From the NCBI RefSeq assembly GCF_001422545.1, contig NZ_LMLE01000001.1, forward strand, positions 1,300,127 through 1,364,126: DNA of 64,000 nt. The letters are read 5' to 3'. The notes under the pieces were generated by a model. That model saw only the letters and a list, made by a program, of their open reading frames with translations, was not told the origin of the DNA and ran no database searches. The position numbers were made by a program, and so were the translations under genes. Shown piece by piece: positions 36,301 to 45,311 of the stretch (position 1 is its first letter; each line of letters opens with the position of its first letter). The DNA comes from Pedobacter sp. Leaf41. Lineage in GTDB: Bacteria > Bacteroidota > Bacteroidia > Sphingobacteriales > Sphingobacteriaceae.

Positions 36301-37431
36301 TTATCCAGAGGCTAAAAGCGCAATTTTCAAGGCTAAAACACCATCTTCTATGGTTACCTTAAGTTTATGGTTTTTATTCTCTATTTTTTGTATCAGATCA
36401 CTCAATATAGATTGCACACAATTCCCATACACCTCGCCTTTAGATTGATTAATTTCAAAAGTACCCATAATTACTTCATCTATGGGATAAGCAATTCCAG
36501 AAAAAAGTTTGGTGGCTGTATCATTGCTGTTGTCAGCGCTACCCCATCCCTCCGGTCTCGACATATCTTTGGATGATTCCAATGACTCACTGTTTTGAAT
36601 TATCCAACCCGGTAGTTTACTGATTTCTGCCTTGGTCTTGTTATTTACCATTGCGTGTATTTTTCCTTTCAAGGGCATCCAGCCTTCAATTTCTATTCTC
36701 GCCAGGTCATATGCAAGTTGTATAGTGGTCTGTTCAAACATTCCTGGTCCTGAGAAAGCATGATAATAACTGCCAATCAGCCCATCATCATATAAAACCA
36801 TCGCCGCTACCCGGTCTCGCTGCTTACTGTTCCGGTGATGTGAAGCTCCAAATACCTTCTGAAAGTTTTGTTTGGTCAGTGAATTAACAATATCAAAAAA
36901 ATGTACACCATGTTCCACCAGGATGCCACCGGACATCTCTTCATCCCAGAACCAGTGTTCTATCGGCAAGGCCTCATCCTGGGCATAATTATTCACCACA
37001 ACATGTCTCAATTCTCCAAAGGCACCACTTTCACCCAGTTCTTTAACTTTCTGCATGATGCTATTATACCGGATCATGTGATTTACAGTGATGATTTTGC
37101 CTGTCTCTTTTTGTACTTTAAGAATTTCCTCTGCCGTCTCTTCTGTTATGGCTACTGGTTTTTCGAGTAATACATGTTTGCCTGCCTTCATTGCTTCGCA
37201 TGCCATCTCCGCATGTAAGCCCGGTGGAGTAACAATACTCACAATATCGATGTTCGGATCGCCGAGCAGCTCTTTCCAATCATAGTAAACCTTGCAGCCA
37301 GGAATATCTTGGGTACGCTGACCGGTTTCAGCGATGGCAACAACCTTTGTATTTTCCATTTTATCAAACCAATGGTGAAGAAACTTTCCGAATCCACCGT
37401 AACCAATTATTCCTATTCTATAGTTTTCCAT
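36301..37431 (-). CDS. Gfo/Idh/MocA family oxidoreductase
   Basis: A 376-residue NAD(P)-dependent sugar oxidoreductase. The Rossmann start is RIGIIGYGGFGKFLHHW, VSIVTPPGLHAEMACEAMKAGKHVLLEKPVAIT holds the EKP catalytic motif (near residue 93), and ILVEHGVHFFDIVNSL carries the active-site His. Members oxidise or rearrange sugars and inositols; the substrate is not known. It has no signal peptide, so it acts in the cytoplasm. The open frame starts two codons earlier (MHMENY), but Met at 37431 gives the usual N terminus. It stands alone, 1.3 kb before the glycan locus and on the opposite strand; use on sugars from that locus is possible. It is intact, although its surroundings are decayed. Confidence 0.85.
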   Translation of the reverse strand: MENYRIGIIGYGGFGKFLHHWFDKMENTKVVAIAETGQRTQDIPGCKVYYDWKELLGDPNIDIVSIVTPPGLHAEMACEAMKAGKHVLLEKPVAITEETAEEILKVQKETGKIITVNHMIRYNSIMQKVKELGESGAFGELRHVVVNNYAQDEALPIEHWFWDEEMSGGILVEHGVHFFDIVNSLTKQNFQKVFGASHHRNSKQRDRVAAMVLYDDGLIGSYYHAFSGPGMFEQTTIQLAYDLARIEIEGWMPLKGKIHAMVNNKTKAEISKLPGWIIQNSESLESSKDMSRPEGWGSADNSNDTATKLFSGIAYPIDEVIMGTFEINQSKGEVYGNCVQSILSDLIQKIENKNHKLKVTIEDGVLALKIALLASG

Positions 37432-37573
37432 GTGCAAATGCGTGATCAGTTGTATTACTGTATTCTAACCAGTCTTGTACGCAATTGGTTTTACCTTTCG
37501 TAGCTATACGGTAGATAAAGTGTGCGGATAGGGACACCAACTGTAAGTGAATAGATGAAGAACATAAAAATAT

Positions 37574-37802
37574 TTATTCCAGCTTATTGGATTTAACCGT
37601 ATGCGACTTAAACATATCATAAAGCGTTGGCTCAATTGCCATTTCTGCAAAAGCATGGTCATCCACCCATACACAAGCAGCCATTTGAGCAGCCCGATCT
37701 ATAATATTCTTTTCAATGGTTGAAGTGATGCGGGTGACTTCTCAAATCGGTTACCGTTAACTCCTCATACCTAGTTGAATCAATAATGTCTGTATCTACC
37801 AT
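37574..37802 (-). pseudogene. Frameshifted remnant of an unknown small gene
   Basis: From ATG 37802 one frame gives MVDTDIIDSTRYEELTVTDL and soon ends. Near 37741 the sense moves to another frame: EVTRITSTIEKNIIDRAAQM, AACVWVDDHAFAEMAIEPTL, then YDMFKSHTVKSNKLE to the stop at 37574. Joined, the two make a protein of about 75 residues. I do not recognise it. The smooth junction suggests a single-base shift. The gene lies upstream of the oxidoreductase on the same strand. Confidence 0.4.
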
Positions 37803-38004
37803 AATTTCCCTATATGGATCAGCTTGAATCATTTCTATTAATCAGCAGGTGTCGAAAGAAGATCCGTAAGTGTAGTAATTCCACCAAACAAGAATAGCCT
37901 AAACACCTCGGGCGATAATTGCTTCAATTTATTTGGCTAAGGTGGTAGATTATCAAACATTATTGTTTTAAATGGATTGTATTCTTACAACAACCCCTTC
38001 AACT

Positions 38005-38208
38005 ATGAAAACGAAAATTTTTATACTAACTGTTGCACTAGTTCTGGCACTAAGTGCATGCAATGGCAAACAGGCGGATGAGCAGAATGTTGAAGAAATG
38101 AACCAGTATACTGATAGCACAACAAGTCAAGATTCATTGAGTGCCGACACTACTCACGATAAAACCACCAACGCACCAGCCGATGCTGGCACGGAACAAA
38201 AACAATAA
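38005..38208 (+). CDS. Small lipoprotein, 67 residues
   Basis: ATG 38005 opens a signal peptide with lipobox ALSAC, then a short, very polar tail rich in D, E, T, S and Q (NGKQADEQNVEEMNQYTDST) ending EQKQ. Such tails are disordered. The open frame starts 11 codons earlier at 37972, but the signal peptide fits the inner ATG. The function is unknown; tiny lipoproteins of this kind are frequent in Sphingobacteriaceae. Confidence 0.6.
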   Translation: MKTKIFILTVALVLALSACNGKQADEQNVEEMNQYTDSTTSQDSLSADTTHDKTTNAPADAGTEQKQ

Positions 38209-38558
38209 TCATTTTTCCATGGTAAATTGACGACCAGTTTGAGAAGGCTGGGCGTTTTTTTGGGTTAATAACAGTTCGTATCTTCTGCTCAAAGGTCATG
38301 ATATGGTATGTAAAGTTTAAACCAGACAAATCCTGCCAATACTCTGAATCCAATATGTTTTTTACGATAAATGGAGTGTACCATTAAATTACTACAATAA
38401 ATATTAATCTTCCGATATCACCCTTGCCCTTTGTAGTTTATAAGACAGCTATTTTCATCCAAGAGTAGACAAACCAGACGTCAGGAAGCAAAATCCCATC
38501 CGTGAAAGTTTTCAGCAACTCCTATTCCCTTGATTTTTCAAGAAATTTAACACTCCTT

Positions 38559-38628
38559 ACAGGATAGAACAGGACGGAATAAATGTTTAAAACCGCTAAC
38601 ATCGCATAAGTTTAACCAAATATATATC
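38559..38628 (+). promoter_or_regulatory. Upstream element A of the glycan locus (before susC)
   Basis: Begins with a direct repeat, ACAGGATAGA-ACAGGACGGA, continues through GTTTAAAACCGCTAACATCG and ends TTTAACCAAATATATAT. A similar stretch (element B, 44164-44233) precedes the glycosidase unit. It lies about 150 bases before the susC ATG within the 567-base gap 38209-38775, which has no other gene I can support. A second TAACCAAATATTA lies at 38748-38760, nearer the start codon. It is either a regulator-binding site or a dispersed repeat. Confidence 0.5.
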
Positions 38629-38775
38629 CGTATCAACGACTAACTTACAGCCTGTAAATCCGCAATCTTATTATTTTTTCACTATGATCGCTGGGTTACC
38701 GAAAGGTAAACTACTGGAAGACGTTTCGCAAATCATTGATCGCTTATTAACCAAATATTAATTAAAATCATTACC

Positions 38776-41700
38776 ATGAATTTGAATTTCCAATCAAAAT
38801 CAAATCATCGGCTAAATGTATCAAGCAGAAAAAAAATCCTGATTGTAGGTGTTTCTGCATTGTCGTTTATGCTCATGAGTAACACCGTTAATGCGGCATC
38901 AGGCGCTGAAATTGTGCGCATTGTTCATGCAAAAAACAGTAAAAAACTCGATGTTACTGTAAAAGGAAAAATTACTGACGACAAAGGCGAAACCCTGGTA
39001 GGCGTTAGTATAAAAATTAAAGGCACAGCCCTGGCAACTACAACAGATGCCAACGGTGCATTTTCAATAAACATCCCCTCGACGGTTACAAACCCTGTTT
39101 TAGAGGTAAGTTATATTGGGTATGCAAGCCAGGATGTTCCGGTAAATGGAAGAACAACTATCACTGTTCAGTTGAAAAGTTCAATTAACGATCTTGATGA
39201 GGTAGTGATTGTGGGGTATAACAGCGTTAAGAAAAGCGATTTAACGGGAGCTGTAGTAAGTGTAGGTGCCGAAGAAATTAGATCCAGGCCGGTAACCAAT
39301 GCGTTGCAAGCTATTCAGGGTAAAGCAGCCGGCGTTGATATTACATCGAATGAACGCCCAGGGCAATTGGGGAGTATATTGATTCGTGGTGTTAGATCAA
39401 TCAACGCCAGTAATGCACCGCTATATGTAGTAGATGGGATTCCATTACAATTTGGCGGGATTGATGCGATCAATCCAAATGACATAGAAAATATTGACAT
39501 TTTGAAGGATGCATCCGCTACGGCTATTTATGGTTCACGTGGGGCAAACGGCGTAATTTTAGTCACGACAAAAAAAGGTAAGACAGGTCGTTTAACTATG
39601 GACTATGTGGGTACAGCAACGATTGAAAGCCTTCAGGATAGAATGGAAATGATGAACTCAGAACAATATGTTCAGTTTAGAAGAGATGCATATCGTAGGG
39701 TTGGCTTTTTAAACCCTAATGCAGCTGCTAATTCTACCTATCCTTTGATACCAACATTGGCTGATGATAGAAGAATTTTTGCAGGAGATAACTACACGCT
39801 TGAAAACATTCAAAAAGGCTGGGCTAATGGCACCTACGACGGAAGCTTAATTCCAACCACTGATTGGGGAGATTTGGTAACTCGAACAGGAGTTACACAA
39901 GATCATGTGTTAAGTGTAAGCGGTGGTACCGATAAAATAAAAGCTTATGGTTCATTCGGCTATCTAAACCAAACAGGAACCCAGTTGGGTCAGGATTTTG
40001 AACGGTATAGTGGCAAATTAAGTGTTGAACTTAACCCTGTCAAATGGTTTAAAATGGGATTGAATCTAAATGCAACTTATGGTTTGCAGAACTATGGTTT
40101 TCAAGCAGCAAGTGCATCTGGTGCAGGCAACATTTATGCTGCTGCTCGAGGTATGCTTCCTTTAGCCATTCCTTTTGATGCAAATGGCAACAGAATTAAC
40201 CTGCCAGGAGGAGATATTAATATTCAGAACCCTGTCTTAGAAGCAGATTACAATATTAACTTACGTAAAACACTAAGAACCTTAGGTTCTGCTTTTGCCG
40301 AATTTAACCTGATGAAAGGTTTAAAATACCGTCTGAATTTCGGACCAGACTTCTCAAACTTCTACAATGGTAGATATCAGGATGCTCGTTCTGTAAATAG
40401 GGATGCTGGTGTACCTGGTTCAAATAACAACTTTGCTCAACTAGATCAAAGTAATAAGTTTGCCTATACATTAGATCATCTAATCTATTATGATAAAACC
40501 ATTGGCAAGCATAATTTTGGTGTAACTTTATTACAAAGCTCTTCATACAATAAGGATGAATCTTCCTCCATGCGTGGTAGCCGAATCAATCTGGCTGCAC
40601 CACTTTGGTATGGATTAAGAGGCGCTAATATCACCGCTTTAGATGGTTTTGACACCAACCTTACAGAGACCAATTTAGAATCTTACATGGGAAGGATTAA
40701 TTATACTTTTAATAACAGATATTTATTAACAGCATCCGGTCGTTGGGATGGCGCCTCACAACTTGCAGTTGGCAATAAGTGGGACTTTTTCCCTTCTGCT
40801 GCGTTTGCCTGGCGTATAGATCAGGAAGACTTTCTGAATGACATTAAATGGATCAATTCACTAAAAGTTAGGTTAGGCGTGGGAAGCACTGGGAATTCAT
40901 CAGTACAAATTGGTAGTACACTAGGCCTTTTACAACCGCTTACCTATACCTTTGGTAGTGCTGCACAAGTGGGATACGTAGCATCTGATGCTTCTCTGGC
41001 CAATCCAATTTCTTTCCCAAATAAGCTTTTAAGCTGGGAAAAAACGTTACAGTATAATTTAGGTTTAGATTTCGGATTATTAGAAGGCAGAATTTCTGGT
41101 TCATTGGATATTTATAAATCAAGAACTACTGGCCTAATTTTATTAAAAGATATTCCAATTATTAATGGCTATCCATTTTCTTTCGATAACATAGCCGAAA
41201 CCAAAAACAGAGGGCTGGATTTAACATTAAACACAGTTAATATTAAGACCAAAGATTTTACATGGGAATCAACATTAAATTTCTCTGTGAGCAAGGATGA
41301 AATTGTGAAACTGAATGCTGGCGACATCGTTTCAAATCGATTATTTCTTGGTCAAAGAAATGGTGTAGCTTATGATTTTGTAAAGGATGGAATATGGCAA
41401 AACACTGCAGAAGATTTAGCCGAAATGGCAAAATTTAGAGCCAATGGTGCAAATTTTAATCCTGGAGATATTAGAGTAAGAGATTTAAATGGTGATTACA
41501 GGATCGATGCCAATAATGACCGCCAAATACTTGGCCATTACAACCCAAGTTGGACAGGCGGTTTAACAAACACATTTGGTTACAAAAACTTTGATTTATC
41601 GATTTTCATGGTGGCTCGCTACAATTTCTTAATCGAAACTGGTGCAGAGGCCTTACAGGGTCGTTTTGCGCAACGTGTTCTAGACTATTGGACGCCAACG

Positions 41701-41988
41701 AATCCGACAAATGATTACCCATCACCAAATTATGCCAGTGCAGCTGGAGATCAGTATAAGAGTTCGATGAACTATCAGGATGGATCATTTATTAAAATCA
41801 GAAATATATCACTAGGTTATAATTTTGCTGAAAGTATTGCCAAGAAATTAACTCTATCGAGATTAAGAATTTATGCGCAAGCAATTAATCCGGGTTTGAT
41901 CTATTCCAATATCAAATGGATTGACCCTGACTTAGGAGGTTCTACATTTAACAGAGGCGTGGTATTTGGAGTTAATGCAAGTTTCTAA
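38776..41988 (+). CDS. SusC/RagA family TonB-linked outer membrane transporter (locus 1)
   Basis: A 1070-residue protein. A long cytoplasmic-side start and hydrophobic signal segment (ILIVGVSALSFMLMSNTVNAA) precede a carboxypeptidase-like sandwich (about 60-140, VKGKITDDKGETLVGVSIKIKGT). The linker ends DLDEVVIVGYNSVKKSDLTGAV, the plug carries LQGIQ-like ALQAIQGKAAGVDI and YVVDGIPL, and the barrel ends in FNRGVVFGVNASF. SusC proteins import oligosaccharides with a SusD lid, powered by TonB. The susD gene follows after 67 bases. The family's usual DATAIYGSRGANGVILVTTKKG motif is present (SATAIYGSRGANG). Upstream element A and a TAACCAAATATTA motif stand before the start. Confidence 0.95.
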   Translation: MNLNFQSKSNHRLNVSSRKKILIVGVSALSFMLMSNTVNAASGAEIVRIVHAKNSKKLDVTVKGKITDDKGETLVGVSIKIKGTALATTTDANGAFSINIPSTVTNPVLEVSYIGYASQDVPVNGRTTITVQLKSSINDLDEVVIVGYNSVKKSDLTGAVVSVGAEEIRSRPVTNALQAIQGKAAGVDITSNERPGQLGSILIRGVRSINASNAPLYVVDGIPLQFGGIDAINPNDIENIDILKDASATAIYGSRGANGVILVTTKKGKTGRLTMDYVGTATIESLQDRMEMMNSEQYVQFRRDAYRRVGFLNPNAAANSTYPLIPTLADDRRIFAGDNYTLENIQKGWANGTYDGSLIPTTDWGDLVTRTGVTQDHVLSVSGGTDKIKAYGSFGYLNQTGTQLGQDFERYSGKLSVELNPVKWFKMGLNLNATYGLQNYGFQAASASGAGNIYAAARGMLPLAIPFDANGNRINLPGGDINIQNPVLEADYNINLRKTLRTLGSAFAEFNLMKGLKYRLNFGPDFSNFYNGRYQDARSVNRDAGVPGSNNNFAQLDQSNKFAYTLDHLIYYDKTIGKHNFGVTLLQSSSYNKDESSSMRGSRINLAAPLWYGLRGANITALDGFDTNLTETNLESYMGRINYTFNNRYLLTASGRWDGASQLAVGNKWDFFPSAAFAWRIDQEDFLNDIKWINSLKVRLGVGSTGNSSVQIGSTLGLLQPLTYTFGSAAQVGYVASDASLANPISFPNKLLSWEKTLQYNLGLDFGLLEGRISGSLDIYKSRTTGLILLKDIPIINGYPFSFDNIAETKNRGLDLTLNTVNIKTKDFTWESTLNFSVSKDEIVKLNAGDIVSNRLFLGQRNGVAYDFVKDGIWQNTAEDLAEMAKFRANGANFNPGDIRVRDLNGDYRIDANNDRQILGHYNPSWTGGLTNTFGYKNFDLSIFMVARYNFLIETGAEALQGRFAQRVLDYWTPTNPTNDYPSPNYASAAGDQYKSSMNYQDGSFIKIRNISLGYNFAESIAKKLTLSRLRIYAQAINPGLIYSNIKWIDPDLGGSTFNRGVVFGVNASF

Positions 41989-42055
41989 CCTATAAAGCGA
42001 TTATAAAGTTTACATAATCTATTCCTGTAAACTTCACTTCATAAAAAATATTCAG

Positions 42056-44023
42056 ATGAAAAAGATTATAAATTTAATATCAGGTGCTGCAATAATTGGA
42101 GGCTTAATGGTTTTACCAACCTCTTGCAAAAAAAGTTTTCTTGATGAAAATATTATCAATGCCAGAACAACTGCTGATTTCCAAACTATAGGTGGACTGG
42201 AAGATTTAGCGGTAGGAATGTACCAATCCTTAAAATTTCACTTCAATTATACCTGGGCTTATACCAGCAACAATTATGGCGTAGATGAATTTACAGTAGG
42301 CGGAGATAGAACTGAACAAATGTGGAACTCTTATGATGGCACATTAAATTCTTTCAACAGTGATGTCAGGGCTATTTTCGACAATATGTACGCAAATATC
42401 AATTCGGCAAATATCATGATTAAAAATGTACCCATTTATTATGAAGGTGCAAACAAAAACGCCCGCTTAGGTGAGGGTTACTTTATGCGTGCTTTCGATT
42501 ACTTTAAACTGGTCAAGCAATTTGGCGGAGTTCCTTTACAACTTGAATCTTTAGAAGTAATCAAAGAGCAATTTACCAGAAATTCAGCTAAAGAAGTTTA
42601 TGATCAGGTAATTAAAGATTTTACGCAAGCTTACGACTTACTTCCTGCAACGCCAGGGCAAACTGGGAGAATTACCAAATGGGCAGCTGCTCACTTTTTA
42701 GCCAAAGCTTATTTGTTTCGTGCAAGCGAACTTTATAACGACTGGAATAGTGATACAAAAACTGCTGACCTTCAAAATGCAGTCAAATATGCTGATTTAG
42801 TTATTAATAGTGGAGCACACACTTTGGCAACTAATTATAGCGATCTTTGGAATTTCACTACAGTTGATGGGCCAAATGAAACGAATAGAGAAGTAATTTT
42901 AGCGGCACAGTTTTCTAATAATACTGCTACACAAGGTCGTTACGGAAATCAGGTACACTTGTATTATCCTTCCATCTATCAAACATTGCCTGGTATGGTT
43001 CGTGATATTGCTGGTGGACGTGAATTTCAAAGATTGAAGACAACAGATTATGCAATTGACGTTTTCGATCGCGTTAATGACTCCAGGTTCTGGAAGAGTT
43101 TTAAAACAAGGTATATTGCGAACAATGCCAATAACTTACCTAAATGGACTGCTGCTAATGCGCCAACACCAGCTCTGGTAAATCAAAATAAGTTTAGCGT
43201 TGGCCAGGAATCGATTTTATACATTGTTAATGATGCTGGCGATAGCCGCTACACCAGTTCAAACATTGGCTTAAGAGCTCCGAGTATGTTTGTAAGGTAT
43301 TTTTCGGGCCAGGCGCAAAGCTATTTAAACCCTCATGGAAATTATGGCGTTAGCCAATACGTAGCATTATCAAAATTCATGGATGGTTCCAGAAATTTGG
43401 TTGCTTCGCAATTTGGTCAACGTGATGGTATATTAGCGAGGTTGGGTGAAACTTACTTAATTGCAGCGGAAGCTGCCGGAAGACAAGGTTTGTATGCTCA
43501 AGCTATTACCTATATCAATAGAGTTCGTGACCGTGCTGCTTATAAAGACGGTGAAGATCGATCTTCGTATGTTGATGGTGGAGTATCTTACAAAACAAAC
43601 CCTGCAGTGACCAACCTTAATGTGTCTTATTCAGATAAAAACACCTATTTCGAATCGAATAATATCCCAGTTACCACGACAAATACGTTGACATCAATGC
43701 ACTTGACAAGTGAAAATGATATCTTTAATTCGAATAAAGACTTTTATGATAAGGTTGGTGCCGTATCTAATGCTGATAAATTTAATGCTTTCATATTAAA
43801 CGAACGTTCAAGAGAACTAATGGGAGAATTAATAAGATGGGAAGATCTAGCCCGTACGAAAACATTGGTTGCAAGAACGGCGGCATTTAACCTAGAGGCT
43901 AAGCCGCTTGAGAACAAACACTATTTGCGACCACTACCTCAATCCTATTTGGATGTAATCAAAATCAATGGAGCTGCCTTATCACCAGCGCAAAAGCAAG
44001 AGATGCAAAATCCTAACTGGTAA
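42056..44023 (+). CDS. SusD/RagB family glycan-binding lipoprotein (locus 1)
   Basis: A 655-residue lipoprotein with a signal peptide ending in a lipobox at TSCKKSFLDE. TPR-like helices (ARLGEGYFMRAFDYFKLVKQFGGVPL is the conserved SusD core) and a C-terminal RELMGELIRWEDLARTKTLVAR...NKHYLRPLP are typical. It is longer than many SusDs, with an insert between about residues 300 and 420. It captures the glycan and closes over the SusC pore at the cell surface. It forms an operon with susC and is followed by a strong terminator that cuts it off from the enzymes. Confidence 0.95.
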   Translation: MKKIINLISGAAIIGGLMVLPTSCKKSFLDENIINARTTADFQTIGGLEDLAVGMYQSLKFHFNYTWAYTSNNYGVDEFTVGGDRTEQMWNSYDGTLNSFNSDVRAIFDNMYANINSANIMIKNVPIYYEGANKNARLGEGYFMRAFDYFKLVKQFGGVPLQLESLEVIKEQFTRNSAKEVYDQVIKDFTQAYDLLPATPGQTGRITKWAAAHFLAKAYLFRASELYNDWNSDTKTADLQNAVKYADLVINSGAHTLATNYSDLWNFTTVDGPNETNREVILAAQFSNNTATQGRYGNQVHLYYPSIYQTLPGMVRDIAGGREFQRLKTTDYAIDVFDRVNDSRFWKSFKTRYIANNANNLPKWTAANAPTPALVNQNKFSVGQESILYIVNDAGDSRYTSSNIGLRAPSMFVRYFSGQAQSYLNPHGNYGVSQYVALSKFMDGSRNLVASQFGQRDGILARLGETYLIAAEAAGRQGLYAQAITYINRVRDRAAYKDGEDRSSYVDGGVSYKTNPAVTNLNVSYSDKNTYFESNNIPVTTTNTLTSMHLTSENDIFNSNKDFYDKVGAVSNADKFNAFILNERSRELMGELIRWEDLARTKTLVARTAAFNLEAKPLENKHYLRPLPQSYLDVIKINGAALSPAQKQEMQNPNW

Positions 44024-44045
44024 GTTTGATCTGTCATTATTACAA

Positions 44046-44078
44046 GAGCAATTAACTTGAAGTTAATTGCTCTTTTTT
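44046..44078 (+). terminator. Terminator after susD of locus 1
   Basis: GAGCAATTAACT pairs perfectly with AGTTAATTGCTC around TGA, followed by TTTTTTG. It splits the locus into a transport unit and an enzyme unit. Confidence 0.9.
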
Positions 44079-44163
44079 GTTTGAAGGAGTTCGTATTACA
44101 CCTATTTTTTCAAACGATTGAAATTTAAGTCTAGCCTCTCGATCCTTTTTGAACCTACTTTAA

Positions 44164-44233
44164 ACAGGATGGAACAGGATGGTATACCAATTTTTAAACC
44201 GTAAAATCGTGTAAGCTATTTAACCGAATATTT
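44164..44233 (+). promoter_or_regulatory. Upstream element B of the glycan locus (before the glycosidases)
   Basis: ACAGGATGGA-ACAGGATGG direct repeat, then TTTTTAAACCGTAAAATCG and TTTAACCGAATATTTG. It aligns along its whole length with element A at 38559-38628. It lies after the susD terminator and 55 bases before the first glycosidase ATG, where a promoter is needed. Confidence 0.5.
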
Positions 44234-44288
44234 GAGTCTTAAGATTGTTGACAACACCATGTTGCGGCATGCTGAAGCATTACATCTT

Positions 44289-45302
44289 ATGAAAATCTTT
44301 ATCTATAAAAAAATTATCTTCGCTTGCTTGCTTTTAGTTTCCATATTCAGTGTTGCACAACAAAAAGGCACATCATTAATTAATAAACCTCTTTTCAGAG
44401 ATCCTATATTTGATGGAGCGGCAGATCCAGTCGTCATTTGGAATAAGAGTGAAAAAAAGTGGTTTATGTTTTATACTAACAGGCGAGCCAATGCAAAAAA
44501 TCTTGATGGAGTGAGCTGGGTACATGGAACCAGAATTGGCATCGCCGAATCAAAAGATGGCATAAAATGGAAATACCGTGATACTTGCGACATCCAATAT
44601 CGCCTAACGGATTACACCCACTGGGCGCCAGAAGTGATAGAAAACAAAGGCACCTACCACATGTACCTTACCTACGTACCGGGAGTTTTTAAAGATTGGC
44701 GCCATCCACGGTATATTATTCATTTAACCAGTAAAAACTTAATTAACTGGAAATTCGAATCAAAATTGCCTCTAGCCTCCGATCGTTGCATAGATGCCTG
44801 CGTATTTAAGTTGCCTAATAACCAGGGTTGGCGGATGTATTACAATAATGAAGTGGCAGGCAAATCGATCTTCTACGCTGATAGCAAAGACCTTTACCAT
44901 TGGGTTGATAGCGGGAAAAGAATTGTTGGCGATAAAGGATGCGAAGGGCCAAAGGTTTTCTACTGGAAAAATACCTATTGGATGATTGTTGACAACTGGA
45001 AAGGCCTTGGTGTCTATTCCTCAACTGATCTATTAACCTGGAAAAGGCAGGAAAAAAACATATTGCAGTCGCCAGGCAAAGGCGTAGATGATGGCGTGAT
45101 GGGTGGCCATTGCGATGTGCTGGTCAACAATGGAAAAGCTTACGTTTATTATTTCACACATCCCGGCAAAACACCTGAAAATAAAGGCATAGATAATTAC
45201 ACCACCAGAAGAAGCTCCATACAAATGGCTGAACTGAAATATGAAAATGGTGAAATAACTTGCCACAGAGATGAACCTCTTTATGTGAAATTAACACACT
45301 AA
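44289..45302 (+). CDS. Secreted five-bladed beta-propeller glycosidase (GH43/GH32-like)
   Basis: A 337-residue protein with a signal peptide (MKIFIYKKIIFACLLLVSIFSVAQ). The propeller begins FRDPIFDGAADPVVIWNKSEKKWFMFYTN, where the Asp of ADPVV is the expected catalytic base. HWAPEVIENKGTYHMYLTYVPG, GCEGPKVFYWKNTYWMIVD and DDGVMGGHCDVLV hold further acid candidates; the GCEGP Glu fits the acid position. The family could be GH43 or a near relative such as GH117; this cannot be settled by eye. The frame opens 19 codons earlier at 44232, but the signal peptide fixes ATG 44289. It is the first gene of the enzyme unit, 9 bases before GH2. Confidence 0.7.
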   Translation: MKIFIYKKIIFACLLLVSIFSVAQQKGTSLINKPLFRDPIFDGAADPVVIWNKSEKKWFMFYTNRRANAKNLDGVSWVHGTRIGIAESKDGIKWKYRDTCDIQYRLTDYTHWAPEVIENKGTYHMYLTYVPGVFKDWRHPRYIIHLTSKNLINWKFESKLPLASDRCIDACVFKLPNNQGWRMYYNNEVAGKSIFYADSKDLYHWVDSGKRIVGDKGCEGPKVFYWKNTYWMIVDNWKGLGVYSSTDLLTWKRQEKNILQSPGKGVDDGVMGGHCDVLVNNGKAYVYYFTHPGKTPENKGIDNYTTRRSSIQMAELKYENGEITCHRDEPLYVKLTH

Positions 45303-45311
45303 CCAAATAAA

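Noticed and set aside
38150-38353. 67-residue minus-strand frame overlapping the small lipoprotein
   Set aside because: Overlaps a lipoprotein with a clear lipobox and shows no known pattern. A 31-residue frame there (starting MVHSIYRKKHIGFRVLAG) is too short to support.
38684-38763. 25-residue frame just before susC (MIAGLPKGKLLEDVSQ...)
   Set aside because: Could be taken as a leader peptide, but there is no hairpin or promoter arrangement to support it, and the stop falls within the AT-rich leader.
27948-38775. Search for an integrase, transposase or a second copy of the tRNA-Lys 3' end
   Set aside because: None was seen by reading; only weak inverted repeats are present, so no mobile element is called.
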